Shown: positions 1 through 5,582 of the stretch, piece after piece
How positions within the stretch are numbered: position 1 is the first letter of the stretch
How the letters are laid out: each line of letters begins with the position of its first letter
Assembly: GCA_030672555.1 (NCBI GenBank)
Contig: DAOVGD010000062.1
Coordinates: 1-7,870 of the forward strand
Direction: 5' to 3'
DNA: 7,870 bases
Source of the DNA: Desulfobacterales bacterium
Lineage (GTDB): Bacteria; Desulfobacterota; Desulfobacteria; Desulfobacterales; C00003106
Made by a program: the position numbers and the translations under genes
Notes under the pieces: generated by a model
Seen by the model: the letters and a program-made list of their open reading frames with translations, nothing else
What the model was told of the DNA's origin: nothing
Database searches by the model: none

Positions 1-1
1 G

Positions 2-427
2 CCACAGATCCAGGAGGTTCAGAAAGAAATGGAATTCTATAAGGACATGCTCATAACTGTCCAGCAGGACGTCAAAAAGCTTCAGGATATCGATATAAAA
101 TTGAAGGAAGCAGACGAAAAAATCAAACAGGCGGAGGAAAAAAAACAACAGGCAGAGCAAAAAATTACAGAACTTCAGAACCGTGCCGCATCGGCTGACA
201 AGCCCGAGAACAAGCAAGAAGATGACGATTTAGCGGCCCAAGCCCGGCAACTTGAACAGGAGGCACAGCAGCAGATTCAAGCTGCGATTGACGATAAACA
301 AAAGTATATTGATGAGATTCAAGCTACAAAAGACGATAAACAAAAGTGTCTTGATGAAAAAGAAAACATTACGAATAAATTGGAAGAAATGCAAAAAAAC
401 ATCCAGCAGTCGCAAGCTTCAAATTAA
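2..427 (+). CDS. Coiled-coil protein of unknown function, 5' end outside the window
   Basis: No enzyme family is recognised. The visible 141 residues are almost entirely charged and glutamine-rich helix (Lys, Glu, Gln, Asp) with hydrophobic residues spaced 3-4-3-4, typical of a long coiled coil. The frame is open to the window edge. An ATG at 29 has AGGAGG at 12-17, so a start there is possible. However, the a/d register (I3, V6, M10, Y13, L17, V20, V24, L27, counting from the first complete codon) runs without a break through the codons upstream of that ATG. I therefore read the gene as 5'-truncated. Two heptads are duplicated in tandem at 274-357. The stop lies 26 nt before the lipoprotein start, so the two are probably co-transcribed. 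Any signal peptide or membrane anchor would lie upstream of the window. Function unknown; an envelope structural or scaffolding role is only a guess from the neighbours. Confidence 0.7.
   Translation, partial: PQIQEVQKEMEFYKDMLITVQQDVKKLQDIDIKLKEADEKIKQAEEKKQQAEQKITELQNRAASADKPENKQEDDDLAAQARQLEQEAQQQIQAAIDDKQKYIDEIQATKDDKQKCLDEKENITNKLEEMQKNIQQSQASN
274..357 (+). repeat. Tandem 42-bp repeat (two copies) encoding duplicated coiled-coil heptads
   Basis: Copy 1 is 274-315 and copy 2 is 316-357. Aligned by hand they match at 36 of 42 positions, and the first ten bases and the central block (ACGATAAACAAAAGT) are identical. The unit is 14 codons, exactly two heptads (IQAAIDDKQKYIDE and IQATKDDKQKCLDE), so the duplication lengthens the coiled coil without disturbing frame or register. 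Confidence 0.85.
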
Positions 428-453
428 AACAAAGGTTGCACAGGGAGGAATAG

Positions 454-1758
454 ATGACAAAAAAGAAAATGATTCAAAACACTCTGGTTGTTCTTGCGGC
501 GGCCTTTGTCCTGACCGGTTGCGGCTCAATGCGCTTTGCTACCACACTAAAACCGGATCCTGAAATGAAGGAGCAGCAGATTGCGGATGGTGTAAAATTT
601 TCAATCGTCCACTTTGATGTTGCCCAAGACAAACAATCAGATGTAGGTAATGATATAAAAGCAATAAAAGTGCCTGATTTGCAGGCACATGCCTCAGGTG
701 TTTATCCGCGTTTATTTGGCAAAGATTTTGTGGATCTTCCTGTTTCTCTTGATGTCAGATGTAAAGGCTCCAGCAGTAACTTATTTTTTCTTGGGTTAGG
801 CGTTATTCCGTTTCCAAGTTGTGACGAATGTGATTGCAACGTGCATACCAGAGCGTGGGGAGAGAATGGATATGTGATTAATGAAACTGAATCTATTGTT
901 CTAACGGAATGTATGTGGGGTACGATTTATACCCCTTTGGGCATATTGCCCATCCCGGGAAAGTCAGATTTAAGGGATACACTTTTCTTTCCTTTCTACG
1001 ACAGCCCAGCAGCCTTTATCGATAATAAAAAAAGGCTGACCATGGACTCTTTAACAGAGGCTGTTGCCCGGAGCATCAGATGGGCAGACCCGGCTAAATT
1101 GAAGGCAGCGTATGAGAGTCGCAAGGCAAGGATCCGGCAGGTTGACATCAATGGCCGGACCTTCTGGTTTTTCCTGGGGTTCGGTTGTTCCAAGAGCAAA
1201 GATCAGCGTGACGTGGCCAGCCTTTTTCTTTATCTAGAGTATCCAACCTGGAGCGCCAAACCAGTTGATAGGGTGCTTGTAGCGCGGCTGGAAGATGGCA
1301 ACTGGCGGCCCGTGACCGGTTATTTGAGGAGCATTAAAGAATTAACGGCCGCGGGTGTACTTCTGGTGGATGGAAAGCCTGCAAAGGTTGTCATAAAGAA
1401 GATTGCTGAGCCGCCTCTTGAAGACTTTATTGAACTGCCGCAGAAATCGACTGTTGGTAACATACGCTGGAGCAACAGGATTCTTGTAGAGATCAAAAAC
1501 AGTACTCTGCCGCGGCTGATGCGGGAAAGAAATCCGGAACATTTGATTGGCCTGGTGACACGGATTGAAAAGGCGGTACTGGAGTTGAACGAACAGGCGC
1601 AAATGGCCGACAGCCAGGTTCAGCAGATGGTGGTTGAAGGCAGTGGAGCGGATACGACGCAAGCAAACGAGCTGTCGGTGTTATGCCGCCAGCGCATCGC
1701 GATATTCAAGCCGATCCTGTCCGCCTTGAAACAGGCTGCTGCGGCAAGAGGACTATAG
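454..1758 (+). CDS. Predicted outer-membrane lipoprotein, family not recognised
   Basis: The 434-residue product starts with a lipoprotein signal: Lys-rich n-region, hydrophobic core (residues 10-20) and lipobox L-T-G-C with Cys23 as the predicted lipidated residue. Gly at +2 rather than Asp favours the outer membrane by the usual sorting rule. GGGAGGAA at 443-450 sits just before the ATG and fixes the start. The mature part matches no domain I know. It has a Cys cluster C-x2-C-x-C at 123-128 plus Cys103 and Cys153, unusual for a periplasmic lipoprotein. Two hydrophobic, Gly/Pro-rich segments lie at about 109-122 and 156-169, and the C-terminal third (about 350-434) is helical with Gln/Ala-rich stretches. 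It lies between the coiled-coil gene (26 nt gap) and the FecR-like gene (108 nt gap), suggesting a shared envelope role. Gene and lipidation are well supported; function is unknown. Confidence 0.85.
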   Translation: MTKKKMIQNTLVVLAAAFVLTGCGSMRFATTLKPDPEMKEQQIADGVKFSIVHFDVAQDKQSDVGNDIKAIKVPDLQAHASGVYPRLFGKDFVDLPVSLDVRCKGSSSNLFFLGLGVIPFPSCDECDCNVHTRAWGENGYVINETESIVLTECMWGTIYTPLGILPIPGKSDLRDTLFFPFYDSPAAFIDNKKRLTMDSLTEAVARSIRWADPAKLKAAYESRKARIRQVDINGRTFWFFLGFGCSKSKDQRDVASLFLYLEYPTWSAKPVDRVLVARLEDGNWRPVTGYLRSIKELTAAGVLLVDGKPAKVVIKKIAEPPLEDFIELPQKSTVGNIRWSNRILVEIKNSTLPRLMRERNPEHLIGLVTRIEKAVLELNEQAQMADSQVQQMVVEGSGADTTQANELSVLCRQRIAIFKPILSALKQAAAARGL

Positions 1759-1854
1759 GCGTTTACATCCAGCCGGTCAGCATTTTTGTCGACAGTAGAG
1801 AATGTTTGTGAATATAGCAATCCATCATGTTTTAATGATTATGCCGGTTGGCAC

Positions 1855-1860
1855 GGGAGG
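1855..1860 (+). promoter_or_regulatory. Ribosome binding site fixing the FecR-like start
   Basis: GGGAGG lies 6 nt before the ATG at 1867. The reading frame is open further upstream to a TTG at 1786, but that extension has no comparable site and would put 27 polar residues in front of a signal peptide. The ATG at 1867 is therefore the start. Confidence 0.75.
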
Positions 1861-1866
1861 TTGGAT

Positions 1867-2784
1867 ATGAAAAGGAAAGCAATTCTGTTCTTTATGCTGC
1901 TGGCTGCTATCATGTTTCTGAGTGCGGAGCGGGCTCCGACCTCCGGAGCGGACACAGACAAGGGCAACTGGATTCAGGGCGTCCTGTTCAGATTCGAGAA
2001 GATGCGTGACGATGCTGCCGCCCGGATCCGGACAAATGAAGAAACTATCCGCAGAACTAATGACCTGATCCGCCAAGCGCAAAATCTGCACAAACCGGAT
2101 GTAGAGGCAATTGCCCGCCGAGCCCTGGCCATGGCGCTGGAGGCAAAGAAAAAAAACGAGTGGCAATTGCAAAAAGCGCAAGCAGGTATCCCCCGAGTCC
2201 GGAATCTCCTGGCAAAGACACGCGGACAGGAGGCAAAAATCCAGGCAGTGGTAAGTCATATATCCGGCCGTGCCTTTTGCTATAAAAAAGATACCGATGA
2301 GTGGATCGACCTGAACAGCGACAGCGGCGTGTATCTGGAACCCGGGGACGAGATTCGGACTGCCTCCGGGCAGGTGGAGTTGCGCATGCTGGAGGGGGAA
2401 GGCACGATAACGGTCGGCCCGTTCACTCGGTTCAAGGTGCGGAAACCCAGCCTTGGCTCTGAGTTGATTGATCTTTACGAGGGAACCATCAGGCCTCAAG
2501 TAAAAAAGCTGTCGAAAAGTTTGGATGATAAATACGGATTTACGGTAAAAACGCCAACTGCCATTTGTGGTATCCGGGGAACTCAGTTCCTTGTGAATGT
2601 TGACAGTGAAAAAACCACCGAGGTTGTCGTCCTTGATGGAACAGTGGAGGTGAGCGATTCTGGCGGGAAGAAAACTATTCTCGTCAAGGCTGGCTATATG
2701 CTTAAGGTGATAAAAGGCCAAAATCTCCCAAAGCCTTCACCGGTGGATCTGAACAGGATCACGAGATGGTGGGAGACGGAATAG
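1867..2784 (+). CDS. Exported coiled-coil protein with FecR-like domain
   Basis: The 305-residue product begins with a signal-peptide-like sequence (MKRK, then a hydrophobic core at about 5-19, Ala20 a possible cleavage site). Residues about 40-128 are charged, Ala/Arg/Lys-rich helix likely to form a coiled coil. Residues about 128-282 fit the FecR-type beta fold: a 'GD-IRT-SG-VELRM' strand pair (160-174), a 'TVGPFTRFKVR' strand (182-192), the hallmark 'TPTAICGIRGTQF' (229-241), then 'VVVLDGTVEV' and 'VKAGYML'. In classical FecR this domain is the periplasmic part of an anti-sigma regulator. Here there is no cytoplasmic anti-sigma region and no sigma gene alongside, so I infer a structural or sensory envelope protein of the FecR-domain superfamily. 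The gene follows the lipoprotein on the same strand and probably closes that operon. Domain call good, function unknown. Confidence 0.82.
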   Translation: MKRKAILFFMLLAAIMFLSAERAPTSGADTDKGNWIQGVLFRFEKMRDDAAARIRTNEETIRRTNDLIRQAQNLHKPDVEAIARRALAMALEAKKKNEWQLQKAQAGIPRVRNLLAKTRGQEAKIQAVVSHISGRAFCYKKDTDEWIDLNSDSGVYLEPGDEIRTASGQVELRMLEGEGTITVGPFTRFKVRKPSLGSELIDLYEGTIRPQVKKLSKSLDDKYGFTVKTPTAICGIRGTQFLVNVDSEKTTEVVVLDGTVEVSDSGGKKTILVKAGYMLKVIKGQNLPKPSPVDLNRITRWWETE

Positions 2785-2923
2785 GGGAATGAAGAACCGG
2801 ATACTAAGCTTGAGATAGAGCCGTTGGTGTGATCTTCCAACCAATAAAGATTATAATTATTCAGCCACGAATTGACACAAATGGACTCGAATATATTTTT
2901 TGCCTCTTTTTCTTATTTTCTTC

Positions 2924-2952
2924 TTGATCTGACAACTTCGATGCGATACAAT
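2924..2952 (+). promoter_or_regulatory. Sigma70-like promoter of the toxin-antitoxin operon
   Basis: The -35 candidate TTGATC (2924-2929) and -10 TACAAT (2947-2952) are separated by exactly 17 nt. They match the consensus at 4 of 6 and 5 of 6 positions. A start about 7 nt after the -10 would give a leader of roughly 28 nt to the antitoxin ATG. The preceding sequence (2891-2922) is T-rich. Confidence 0.6.
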
Positions 2953-2986
2953 ACATCAAAACGAAATACGAAGAGAGGTGGTTGTC
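2931..2986. promoter_or_regulatory. Inverted repeat spanning promoter and start region, candidate operator
   Basis: The left arm GACAAC-TTCG (2931-2940) lies in the spacer between -35 and -10. The right arm has CGAA (2969-2972) and, after 8 nt holding the ribosome binding site, GTTGTC (2981-2986) directly before the antitoxin ATG. Inner and outer arms are each exactly complementary, with an asymmetric 8-nt insertion on the right. The left arm is upstream of the expected transcript start, so this would act in DNA rather than as an mRNA hairpin. Ribbon-helix-helix antitoxins usually repress their own operon through such palindromes, which makes this a plausible binding site; binding itself is inferred. 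Confidence 0.4.
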
Positions 2987-3226
2987 ATGCCCACAAGCCT
3001 AAGAATACCCTCAGAAAAAGAAAAGATCATTAAAAGGGCTGCCTTGAAAGCGGGAAAGACAAAGACTGCGTATATCCTTGAAGCCGTGTATGAAAAATTG
3101 GGTTTAGCCAAATCACGGGAACAAATGATCAGGGAGATGGCCGGCTGGTTGTCTCATGAAGAGGCCGAAGAGCTGAGGGGCTCTATGGAAATTTTCGGCA
3201 AGGTTAATGAGGGAGACTGGGATTGA
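2987..3226 (+). CDS. Ribbon-helix-helix antitoxin of a type II toxin-antitoxin pair
   Basis: The 79-residue protein opens with a short beta-strand segment (TSLRIP, residues 3-8), then two helices around a G-K-T turn (KEKIIKRAALKAGKTKTAYILEAVYEKLG). This is the CopG/Arc ribbon-helix-helix layout used for dimeric DNA binding. The acidic C-terminal part (about 44-79, ending GDWD) is the usual toxin-wrapping region. The ATG at 2987 is preferred over an in-frame GTG at 2978 because GAGAGG (2973-2978) is then 8 nt upstream and the ribbon begins at once. The stop overlaps the toxin start by 4 nt, implying translational coupling. Expected role by family: neutralise the PIN toxin and autorepress the operon. 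It could equally be labelled VapB- or RelB/DUF1778-like; the exact subfamily cannot be settled by eye. Confidence 0.85.
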   Translation: MPTSLRIPSEKEKIIKRAALKAGKTKTAYILEAVYEKLGLAKSREQMIREMAGWLSHEEAEELRGSMEIFGKVNEGDWD

Positions 3227-3615
3227 AACTCGTACTGGACACAAACGTTTATTGTGACTACGCGGAGGGAGCGCCCGAGACTGTGGATATGATAGCCGCT
3301 CATGGCGAATATATCTATATCCCGTCTATTGTTGTCGGCGAACTCACTTTTGGCTTCATGAAAGGGAAGAAGCAACAATCCAATGAGAGGAAACTACGTC
3401 AGCTCGTCAGCCGTTTACGAATTGAGATCATTGATGTAACTGCCGACGTTGCGAGAAAATACGCTATGATTTATTTAGCTCTGGCGAAAAAGGAGACCAA
3501 AATACCGATCAACGATGTATGGATCGCGGCATGTTGCATGGAAGTAGGGGGCACGATCCTGACAAGGGATAAGCATTTTAAATACGTAGATCAAATAGAG
3601 TCCATTGTGCTGTAA
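3223..3615 (+). CDS. vapC: PIN-domain ribonuclease toxin, VapC type
   Basis: The 130-residue length is normal for VapC. The PIN-fold acidic residues are present: Asp6 in L-D-T-N, Glu40 in V-G-E-L, Asp98 in I-N-D-V-W-I-A and Asp116 in T-R-D-K-H-F. These bind divalent metal in the nuclease site. VapC toxins are Mg2+/Mn2+-dependent endoribonucleases, often cutting tRNA or rRNA; the target here cannot be told. The start is TTG: the first in-frame ATG encodes Met23, after the catalytic Asp6, so it cannot be the start of an active toxin. AGGGAG (3210-3215) lies 7 nt before the TTG. TTGA overlaps the antitoxin stop, a common arrangement in which weak initiation and coupling keep toxin levels below antitoxin. 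The frame is intact, so the toxin is probably functional. Confidence 0.9.
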   Translation: MKLVLDTNVYCDYAEGAPETVDMIAAHGEYIYIPSIVVGELTFGFMKGKKQQSNERKLRQLVSRLRIEIIDVTADVARKYAMIYLALAKKETKIPINDVWIAACCMEVGGTILTRDKHFKYVDQIESIVL

Positions 3616-3702
3616 CCTTGACGAAGTTTTACATTTTTCTCATTGTCTACTACTTGCCTTTTCAAATAAATCAAAATCTTCTCGAATCAGGAGTACAACC
3701 CG

Positions 3703-3740
3703 GATGTGCAATACAACTCCTCATTAGTGCACATCTTTTT
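3703..3740 (+). terminator. Probable intrinsic terminator of the toxin-antitoxin operon
   Basis: A perfect 8-bp stem, GATGTGCA (3703-3710) with TGCACATC (3728-3735), encloses a 17-nt loop and is followed at once by five T (3736-3740). It lies 87 nt after the toxin stop. The stem is short and the loop large, so efficiency may be modest. An alternative is that the TGCACAT arms are a protein-binding palindrome. Confidence 0.5.
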
Positions 3741-3866
3741 CACATTTATTCCCATCAGTTGCACATTCCCGCGAAAAGCGTATTCTATATTATATATATA
3801 ACATTTTGAAATTATAGGATATTGTTTCACGCTTGATCTTGGTACAAAAATTGCGAATAATGTATA

Positions 3867-3875
3867 TGATATAAT
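3867..3875 (+). promoter_or_regulatory. Extended -10 promoter upstream of the propeller gene
   Basis: TGATATAAT is an exact TGnTATAAT extended -10 element, which can work without a good -35. No consensus -35 sits at 17 nt. TTGATC at 3833-3838 pairs better with AATAAT at 3856-3861 (17-nt spacer), so two overlapping promoters are possible. The leader to the ATG at 3930 would be about 48 nt from the extended -10. Confidence 0.45.
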
Positions 3876-3929
3876 TTTAGGTAATTATATGTAATAATGG
3901 GCACTTTCCATTAAAAAAAGAAGAGGACA

Positions 3930-5570
3930 ATGAAGAAGGTCTGGTTTTTCTTTTTGAGCGCTGTAGTTTTATTGTGCACGGCCCCATCCATTGAATGTTA
4001 TGCAGCCGATTACGCATATATTACAAATTCCGGCCAAGACGCTATATCTGTAATCAACACCTCCGATAACAGTGTCACCGCCACCATAACAAACAATGTA
4101 GGCAATACTCCATTTGGCGTGGTGATAACTCCGGATGGCAATTACGTCTATGTCACCAATCAATTAGAAGATACTGTAACTGTTATTAGCACTGCCGACA
4201 ACTCTGTTAAATCAACGATTGATGTGGACGCGGCCCCAAGTGGATTGGATATTACCCCTGATGGAAATTATATCTATGTTGCCAATAAAAACAGCGACAC
4301 GGTATCGGTCATCGACACCTCCAATAACACTGTCGTCTATACCATAACAAATAATGTCGGTGCTGACCCTTTTGGCGTAGCGGTAACTCCGGATGGAGAT
4401 TACGTATATGTCACCAATCAATCACAAGATGCTGTCACTGTTATTAACACATCCACCAAAACTGCTGAACCCCCGTTTATTGATGTAGACGCGTTTCCAA
4501 GTGGATTGGCCGTCACCCCGGATGGAAATTACATTTATGTTGCCAACAAAAACAGCGACACGGTGTCAGTCATCGACACCTCTAATAACAGTGTCACCGC
4601 TACCATAACAAATAATGTAGGTGCTGACCCTTTTGGTGTGGTGGTAACTCCCGATGGAAATTACGTCTATGTCACCAATCAATCGCAAGGCGCTGTCACT
4701 GTTATTAGCACTTCCAACAACAGCGTTCAATCCACGATTGATAACGTCGGAAAAGATACAACCGGAATCGATATCACGCCTGATGGAAACTACGTTTACG
4801 TTGCCAACCAGGGCGAAAACACGGTATCGGTCATCCGTACCTCTGATAACACTCTCGTTGATACCATAGCTGTCGGCAATGCTCCGATTGCTCTTGGTAA
4901 ATTTATGGGCACGATACCTATGGATTCTGACAACGGAGATGATTCTGAAGACGATTCCGATGATGACGACGACGGCGGTGGCGGATGCTTCATCGCCACA
5001 GCAGCCTTTGGTTCCTACATGGAGTCCCATGTGAAGATATTGAGGGATTTCCGAGACGTTTATTTGTTGACGAATAGGGCAGGGCAGTCCTTTGTGAGGC
5101 TCTATTACAAATACAGTCCTCCAGTGGCTGACTTTATCGCGGATCATGAAGGCCTGAAGACGGTTGTCAGATATGCGCTCTATCCTTTGGTTGGACTGAG
5201 CTATGTTGCGCTGCATACGACTGCGACACAACAAACGAGCACCCCATCCATTTCGTCAACCTTGGAACCTAATTGTTCAGATACTACAAATGAAAGTCTT
5301 AAAAGGAAGGGGCTCTTCAAAAGTGATGAACGGGACTTTGTAAAAAACCAGGCTCTCGTCAAATTTAAAATAGAGATTTCCCATGAAGCTATTGAAAAGA
5401 TTGCAGAAGAGTCAGGCCTAACGATTATCAAGAGGGTATCTCCTCCCAATCTCTATTTAATGGAAGCATCGGATAATACCACTGTTGAGGAGATCATGAA
5501 GCGTCTTAGTGAATATGAACAGGTTGAATACTCTGAGCCTAACTATATTTACAAGATACCTATGGAATGA
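3930..5570 (+). CDS. Secreted YVTN seven-bladed beta-propeller with CFI-box and C-terminal propeptide-like domain
   Basis: The 546-residue product starts with a signal peptide (MKK, hydrophobic 4-18, cleavage likely near Ala25/Ala26). Seven YVTN-type repeats of 40-44 residues follow (28 to about 327), each with 'Y-Y-V-T/A-N' near its start and most ending in 'TPDGN', enough for one closed propeller. An Asp/Ser/Gly linker (331-352) leads to Cys353 of C-F-I-A-T-A-A-F-G-S, the signature of the CFI-box-CTERM region. This continues with an Arg/Asp-rich helix and a hydrophobic stretch (about 410-428). Such a region normally ends the protein. Here residues about 470-542 add a domain resembling the S8 propeptide: 'ALVKFK', then 'VEEIMKRLSEYEQVEYSEPNYIY', parallel to 'LLVKYK' and 'VEYAEPNYYRY' in the next gene. 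The ATG gives the only good signal peptide; GAGGA is just 2 nt upstream. Likely exported and possibly membrane-attached; ligand unknown. Confidence 0.88.
   Translation: MKKVWFFFLSAVVLLCTAPSIECYAADYAYITNSGQDAISVINTSDNSVTATITNNVGNTPFGVVITPDGNYVYVTNQLEDTVTVISTADNSVKSTIDVDAAPSGLDITPDGNYIYVANKNSDTVSVIDTSNNTVVYTITNNVGADPFGVAVTPDGDYVYVTNQSQDAVTVINTSTKTAEPPFIDVDAFPSGLAVTPDGNYIYVANKNSDTVSVIDTSNNSVTATITNNVGADPFGVVVTPDGNYVYVTNQSQGAVTVISTSNNSVQSTIDNVGKDTTGIDITPDGNYVYVANQGENTVSVIRTSDNTLVDTIAVGNAPIALGKFMGTIPMDSDNGDDSEDDSDDDDDGGGGCFIATAAFGSYMESHVKILRDFRDVYLLTNRAGQSFVRLYYKYSPPVADFIADHEGLKTVVRYALYPLVGLSYVALHTTATQQTSTPSISSTLEPNCSDTTNESLKRKGLFKSDERDFVKNQALVKFKIEISHEAIEKIAEESGLTIIKRVSPPNLYLMEASDNTTVEEIMKRLSEYEQVEYSEPNYIYKIPME
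4011..4910 (+). repeat. Seven tandem YVTN blade repeats with alternating two-blade pattern
   Basis: Blades begin at 4011, 4143, 4269, 4401, 4530, 4662 and 4791, with lengths of 126-132 nt for the first six. Odd blades 1, 3 and 5 share 'TITNNVG--PFGV' and even blades 2 and 4 share 'IDVDA-PSGL', so the repeating unit is a pair of blades. Blades 3 and 5 match at 115 of 132 nt by hand count (about 87%), pointing to recent two-blade duplication or gene conversion. These are coding repeats, not a CRISPR or minisatellite array. Confidence 0.85.
4986..5110 (+). repeat. CFI-box segment, copy 1 (pairs with 7746-7870)
   Basis: From the TGC codon of Cys353 this segment matches 7746-7870 at 105 of 125 positions by hand alignment with no gaps. 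The DNA match is much closer than anything else shared by the two genes. Copy 2 is cut by the window end, so the repeat probably continues through the hydrophobic stretch. Confidence 0.85.
5337..5555 (+). other. Orphan subtilase-propeptide-like domain encoded at the 3' end of the propeller gene
   Basis: Residues about 470-542 of the propeller protein align without difficulty to residues about 40-116 of the downstream protease. Both start with an 'hLVKa+' strand (ALVKFK / LLVKYK), have a helix and a central beta hairpin, then 'VEE' (VEEIMKRL / VEEAVKLY), and end in 'VEYxEPNY'. That ending is typical of the fervidolysin/I9-like propeptide fold of S8 proteases. No catalytic domain follows in the same protein. 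Confidence 0.7.
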
Positions 5571-5582
5571 AAGAAAACGAGG

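Larger units (their letters stand above)
3616..3929. other. AT-rich intergenic region between toxin gene and propeller gene
   Basis: This 314-nt gap has no convincing gene. It contains a terminator-like hairpin (3703-3740), a further TGCACAT copy near 3759-3765, an AT run around 3780-3803 and an extended -10 element at 3867-3875. It appears to end the toxin-antitoxin unit and start the next one. A 63-codon TTG-initiated frame at 3618-3809 has no ribosome binding site and low-complexity hydrophobic content, so I do not call it. Confidence 0.6.

Noticed and set aside
252..563. 103-codon + frame overlapping the coiled-coil and lipoprotein genes
   Set aside because: It overlaps two supported genes in another frame, and the Lys/Arg-rich translation reflects the A-rich coiled-coil codons.
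1825..2721. Long minus-strand open frame (298 codons) opposite the FecR-like gene
   Set aside because: It lies fully inside a well-supported gene with signal peptide and domain motifs. Its translation shows no domain and no ribosome binding site context.
2823..2841. GTTGG/CCAAC hairpin after the FecR-like gene as a terminator
   Set aside because: The stem is only 5 bp and no T-tract follows; too weak to call.
3618..3809. 63-codon + frame after the toxin gene
   Set aside because: It has a TTG start 2 nt after the toxin stop with no ribosome binding site, no recognisable motif, and a terminator-like hairpin inside it.
4011..4910. Regular repeats considered as a CRISPR array
   Set aside because: Period is about 130 nt, repeats are degenerate and in frame, and they encode propeller blades; there are no uniform short repeats with unique spacers.
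4566..5234. Minus-strand open frame (222 codons) opposite the propeller gene
   Set aside because: Its repetitive translation simply mirrors the blade repeats and the CFI-box of the + strand; it is a shadow frame.
5568..5570. TGA between propeller and protease considered as a selenocysteine codon
   Set aside because: A full signal peptide follows 15 nt later, the propeller protein already ends after a complete domain, and no clear stem-loop was seen just downstream.
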